From: Flavobacterium sp. CF108
GTDB lineage: Bacteria > Bacteroidota > Bacteroidia > Flavobacteriales > Flavobacteriaceae
Length of the DNA stretch: 64,000 nt
Assembly: GCF_900129795.1 (NCBI RefSeq)
Contig: NZ_FQWW01000003.1
Location: 62,001 to 126,000, forward strand
Direction: 5' to 3'
Part shown: piece after piece, positions 60,907 through 64,000 of the stretch
How the letters are laid out: each line of letters opens with the position of its first letter
Position numbering within the stretch: the first letter of the stretch is position 1
The notes under the pieces: generated by a model
What the model saw: the letters and a program-made list of their open reading frames with translations, nothing else
Told to the model about the DNA's origin: nothing
Databases searched by the model: none
Made by a program: the position numbers and the translations under genes

Positions 60907-63111
60907 TTGAAAACGAAACTTTTTGTAATTACACCGCCATTTACACAGCTGAATACTCCGTATCCGGCAACGGCGTATATAAAAGGTTTTCTGAATACAA
61001 AAAATATCGAATCGGTTCAGGCAGATTTGGGTATTGATGTTATTTTAGAATTGTTTTCGAAGAAAGGACTTTTTGATTTGTTTCAGGTTTCGAGTTTCAA
61101 GTTTCAGGTTGTTGGAAACGAAATCTCAGACAATTCAAAGCGTATTTTTGCTTTGCAGGATGAATATATCAAAACTATTGATCCTGTGATTCAGTTTTTG
61201 CAAGGGAAAAATCCAACATTAGCTTTGCAGATTTGTCAGGAAGATTTTCTACCAGAAGCTTCTCGTTTTGTACAATTAGAAGAACTTGATTGGGCTTTCG
61301 GAACAATGGGGACTCAGGATAAAGCAAAACATTTGGCGACTTTGTATCTTGAAGATATTTCGGATTATATTGTAGAATGTGTAGATGAAAATTTTGGCTT
61401 TAGCCGATATGCCGAACGTTTAGGCCGAAGCGCCAATTCTTTTGATGAATTATACAGTGCTTTACAGCAACATCCAACTTATATCGATTCGATTTTAATT
61501 TCACTTTTAAAAGAAAAGATTGAAGCTGTAAAACCTACATTGTTTTTAATTTCAGTTCCCTTTCCCGGAAATTTATACAGTGCCTTTCGTTGTGCACAAT
61601 GGGTAAAACAAAATCATCCCGAAATTAAAATTTCAATGGGAGGAGGTTTCCCAAATACAGAACTGCGTTCCCTTTCGGATAAACGCGTTTTTGAGTTTTT
61701 TGATTTTATTACTTTGGATGATGGAGAAGTTCCAATCGAAGAATTAATATTCAATTTAGAAAATCCAAATTCCAATTCTTATAAAAGAACATTTTTATTA
61801 GAAAATGGGGAAGTTGTCTACAAAAATAACTCACTAAAACATGACTACAAGCAAGCTTACGTAGGAACTCCGGATTACTCTGATTTACAATTGGATAAAT
61901 ACATTTCAGTTATTGAAATTGTAAATCCAATGCATAGAATGTGGAGCGACGGACGCTGGAATAAACTAACCATGGCTCACGGCTGCTATTGGGGAAAATG
62001 TACTTTCTGTGATATTTCACTTGATTATATAAAAGTTTACGAACCTGTTGCGGCAAGTTTGCTTTGCGATCGAATGGAAGAATTGATTTTACAAACAGGT
62101 CAAAACGGTTTTCATTTTGTTGATGAAGCTGCGCCGCCCGCTTTAATGCGTGCATTGGCTCTTGAAATTTTAAAACGAAAACTGGCAGTAACCTGGTGGA
62201 CAAATATTCGATTTGAAAAAAGCTTTTCTAAAGACTTATGTTTGTTATTAAAAGCTTCTGGCTGTATTGCCGTTTCCGGTGGTTTAGAAGTAGCTTCAGA
62301 TCGATTATTAAAATTAATCGACAAAGGTGTAACGGTAGAACAAGTTGCAAAAGTAACCCGAAATTTTACCGAAGCAGGAATTATGGTTCACGCGTATTTA
62401 ATGTACGGATATCCAACACAAACCATTCAGGAAACGATTGACAGTCTTGAAATGGTTCGTCAGTTATTTGAAGCGGGAGTTTTACAATCAGGATTTTGGC
62501 ATCAGTTTGCATTGACGGCTCATAGTCCGGTTGGGTTATATCCAGAGCAATTTGGCGTTACCAAAAAAACAGAACTAATTGGAACTTTTGCCAATAACGA
62601 TATAGAGTATACAGATTCAACAGGAATCAATCACGATAAATTCAGCTTTGGATTAAAGAAATCGCTTTTCAATTTCATGCACGGAATTTGTTTTGACTAC
62701 GAATTGCAAGATTGGTTCGATTTCAAGATTCCGAAAACAAAAATCCATCCTGATTTCATTTTTAATGCACTCGAAGAACAAAACGATTTCAACACAAAAC
62801 CGAATGCAAAAGTAGTTTGGCTTGGCGGAAAACCTTCGGCAGAAATCTTTACAAAATCAAAAAAAGGAAGAAGCTGGGAAATGATGTCTTTAACTTTTCA
62901 TGATAAAAAAGAAAGTTTTACTATTCAAACCAGTAAAGAAGAAGGCGAATGGTTAATTGATATTTTAACAAAAATATCAATTTCGAATACTAAAAATTAT
63001 ACTTTTCAGGAAGTCAAAAATGATTTCGAAACTTCATTAGAAGATTTTGAATTATTTTGGTATTCAAAACCAATCAATACTTTAAGGGAATTTGGTTTAT
63101 TGGTTTTATAA
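60907..63111 (+). CDS. B12-binding domain radical SAM protein
   Basis: This 734-residue protein has an N-terminal cobalamin-binding-type Rossmann domain (about 1-330: TPPFTQLNTPYPATAYIKG, FLISVPFPGNLYSAFRCAQWVK, ISMGGGFPNTELR). A radical SAM domain follows (about 350-600) with AHGCYWGKCTFCDIS as the iron-sulfur motif, CX4CX2C instead of the common CX3CX2C. VSGGLEVASDRLL and YLMYGYPTQTIQETIDSL are further hallmarks. The reaction is unknown; B12-radical SAM enzymes often methylate or rearrange carbon skeletons. The start is TTG (60907), with TATTTTTG (60883-60890) as promoter -7 only 17 bp away. A repeat-like stretch is embedded near residue 60. Confidence 0.88.
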   Translation: MKTKLFVITPPFTQLNTPYPATAYIKGFLNTKNIESVQADLGIDVILELFSKKGLFDLFQVSSFKFQVVGNEISDNSKRIFALQDEYIKTIDPVIQFLQGKNPTLALQICQEDFLPEASRFVQLEELDWAFGTMGTQDKAKHLATLYLEDISDYIVECVDENFGFSRYAERLGRSANSFDELYSALQQHPTYIDSILISLLKEKIEAVKPTLFLISVPFPGNLYSAFRCAQWVKQNHPEIKISMGGGFPNTELRSLSDKRVFEFFDFITLDDGEVPIEELIFNLENPNSNSYKRTFLLENGEVVYKNNSLKHDYKQAYVGTPDYSDLQLDKYISVIEIVNPMHRMWSDGRWNKLTMAHGCYWGKCTFCDISLDYIKVYEPVAASLLCDRMEELILQTGQNGFHFVDEAAPPALMRALALEILKRKLAVTWWTNIRFEKSFSKDLCLLLKASGCIAVSGGLEVASDRLLKLIDKGVTVEQVAKVTRNFTEAGIMVHAYLMYGYPTQTIQETIDSLEMVRQLFEAGVLQSGFWHQFALTAHSPVGLYPEQFGVTKKTELIGTFANNDIEYTDSTGINHDKFSFGLKKSLFNFMHGICFDYELQDWFDFKIPKTKIHPDFIFNALEEQNDFNTKPNAKVVWLGGKPSAEIFTKSKKGRSWEMMSLTFHDKKESFTIQTSKEEGEWLIDILTKISISNTKNYTFQEVKNDFETSLEDFELFWYSKPINTLREFGLLVL

Positions 63112-63120
63112 AAAAATGAA

Positions 63121-63645
63121 TTAATTTTTTGTTACCCAATAATGAAAATCTCTTTCTAAATCATAAGCCATTCTGTTTACACTTCTTCTAATTACCAAGT
63201 AAGGAATACCCAGCATAATTGCCATGTGAAAAAGTAAAAAAGGCAAAAAAATAAAAGAAATAGTATCGCCGCCTAATAACATTGCTGTAAAAATTATGAG
63301 ATAGAATAAAACTATAAATGCAAAAATGATAATCATTCTTTTTTTGAAACCTAAAATTTCAGCATCAATAACTAAATTGTCATTTTTCTCAATTAAACTT
63401 CCAGTCACTTCAGCAAATGAATAATTAGTGTCAAATAATCGTCTTCTTTTTTTTAATTCAAATGCACTGCCGTCAATATTTCCTTTGTATTCATTTTTGC
63501 TTGATTGAAAAACTTCAAAAGGCACAAAACTCAGATCAGATTCATCAACATTATTTCTGAATTTTTCAGTAAAATCTATTTTTGAAACGGGTAATTGTAT
63601 TGTAATATCTTTAACTAAGTTTATTTTCCTTAAAAAATTATCCAT
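63121..63645 (-). CDS. Hypothetical membrane protein
   Basis: This 174-residue protein has a soluble N-terminal half with a VDESDLSFVPFEVFQSSKNEYKG segment and two hydrophobic helices (MIIIFAFIVLFYLIIFTAMLL and IFLPFLLFHMAIMLGIPYLVI). I do not recognise it. The frame extends upstream to a TTG at 63672, but that TTG is the end of a TATATTTG promoter element (63677-63670). The ATG at 63645 (MDNFLRKINL) is therefore preferred. Confidence 0.65.
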   Translation of the reverse strand: MDNFLRKINLVKDITIQLPVSKIDFTEKFRNNVDESDLSFVPFEVFQSSKNEYKGNIDGSAFELKKRRRLFDTNYSFAEVTGSLIEKNDNLVIDAEILGFKKRMIIIFAFIVLFYLIIFTAMLLGGDTISFIFLPFLLFHMAIMLGIPYLVIRRSVNRMAYDLERDFHYWVTKN

Positions 63646-63744
63646 TTGTTTTTCATTTAATTTGAAAACCAAATATAGTATTAATAAGGAATGAGGAATA
63701 TTGAAATGAAACTATTTTGCAGAAAAAGTGTAACGTTTTTAATA

Positions 63745-64000
63745 TCAATAATCTACACTAGTTCCGTCACTCGGAATAGCAACTTTAGACAAAAGATTAT
63801 TCTCCGTCAATGCTTTTTTTAATTCGTCACGAGTAGTTGGGCAGTGATTTAAAGCTTCAAGATGATTGGCAAAAACTTTTCCTGGTGCAAGAGCGGTAAA
63901 CTTCAAAATATCATTCATTCGCATTAGCAAAGGCTGTCCAATATCCAGTCTGGCAGTTCCGCAGGCCACCGTTGCAATATCAGGTTTGAGTTCGATTAAT
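63745..64000 (-). CDS. UlaG-like MBL-fold metallohydrolase (partial, C-terminal part)
   Basis: The frame runs off the right window edge. About 85 C-terminal residues are visible: ELKPDIATVACGTARLDIGQ, MNDILKFTALAPGKVFANHLEALNHCPTTRDELKKAL. The PDIA..G..GxP(L)LM and ANHxEAxNHCPxTR pattern is that of UlaG-type metallo-beta-lactamase-fold hydrolases (COG2220). The zinc-binding HxHxDH motif would lie upstream, outside the window. A GTG at 63969 is only an internal codon. Confidence 0.8.
   Translation of the reverse strand, partial: LIELKPDIATVACGTARLDIGQPLLMRMNDILKFTALAPGKVFANHLEALNHCPTTRDELKKALTENNLLSKVAIPSDGTSVDY

Overview
The window reads as a chromosomal segment of a Flavobacterium-like member of the Bacteroidota. 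The evidence is a low G+C content, almost no Shine-Dalgarno sites, and promoters of the Bacteroidota type (TTG, about 20 nt, TAnnTTTG). Further support comes from a type IX secretion (T9SS) type B sorting domain, a long SecA of 1115 residues, BshC of bacillithiol synthesis, a DUF4295 gene after rpmB-rpmG, and a probable Flavo-1-type small RNA. No tRNA, rRNA, CRISPR array, transposase or prophage gene was seen.

Layout. 1-3.1 kb: a partial Rrf2 regulator, a Crp/Fnr regulator with a DoxX-like membrane protein, and an AEC carrier, interspersed with three copies of a 140-bp repeat with inverted ends. 3.2-9.5 kb: 1-Cys peroxiredoxin, CPA2 antiporter with two TrkA-C domains, arginase-family protein, PurB and a cysteine-free sirtuin. 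9.5-9.95 kb: two adjacent 150-bp palindromic elements. 10.0-12.4 kb: a three-gene set of adenylylsulfate kinase, aspartyl/asparaginyl beta-hydroxylase and sulfotransferase, then trmH. 13.2-17.7 kb: a probable metal-uptake locus (small CxGxC protein, TonB-dependent receptor, internally duplicated PepSY membrane protein). 17.8-28.2 kb: secA, DUF2795, cobalamin adenosyltransferase, LolD/MacB-like ATPase, lipoproteins, hydrolase, methyltransferase, FKBP lipoprotein and ABC-F ATPase. 28.7-38.2 kb: a PI-PLC-like protein with a repeat domain, small membrane proteins, a PHP phosphatase, a DUF5009-type membrane acyltransferase, a secreted protein whose signal peptide is out of frame at a poly-T tract, an Omp85-like barrel and a GT2 glycosyltransferase. 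38.3-45.9 kb: 2-oxoacid dehydrogenase E2, exonuclease, FAH-family enzyme with an Hpt protein, cinA, rpmB-rpmG-DUF4295-ftsY and an archaemetzincin lipoprotein. 45.9-54.9 kb: beta-lactamase-like hydrolase, lipoproteins, the small RNA, DUF721, ndk, a second DUF5009-type protein, bshC and an MHS-type MFS transporter. 55.0-64.0 kb: a 1938-residue repetitive T9SS surface protein, a B12-binding radical SAM protein, a small membrane protein and a partial UlaG-like hydrolase.

Most of the window is ordinary flavobacterial chromosome. The parts that stand out are the hydroxylase-sulfotransferase-APS kinase trio, the large number of distinct long palindromic intergenic repeat families (one apparently captured inside a coding sequence), the poly-T frameshift in a signal peptide, and the giant protein with 15 plus 5 internal repeats. 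Functions are assigned from motifs read by eye. No database search was run.
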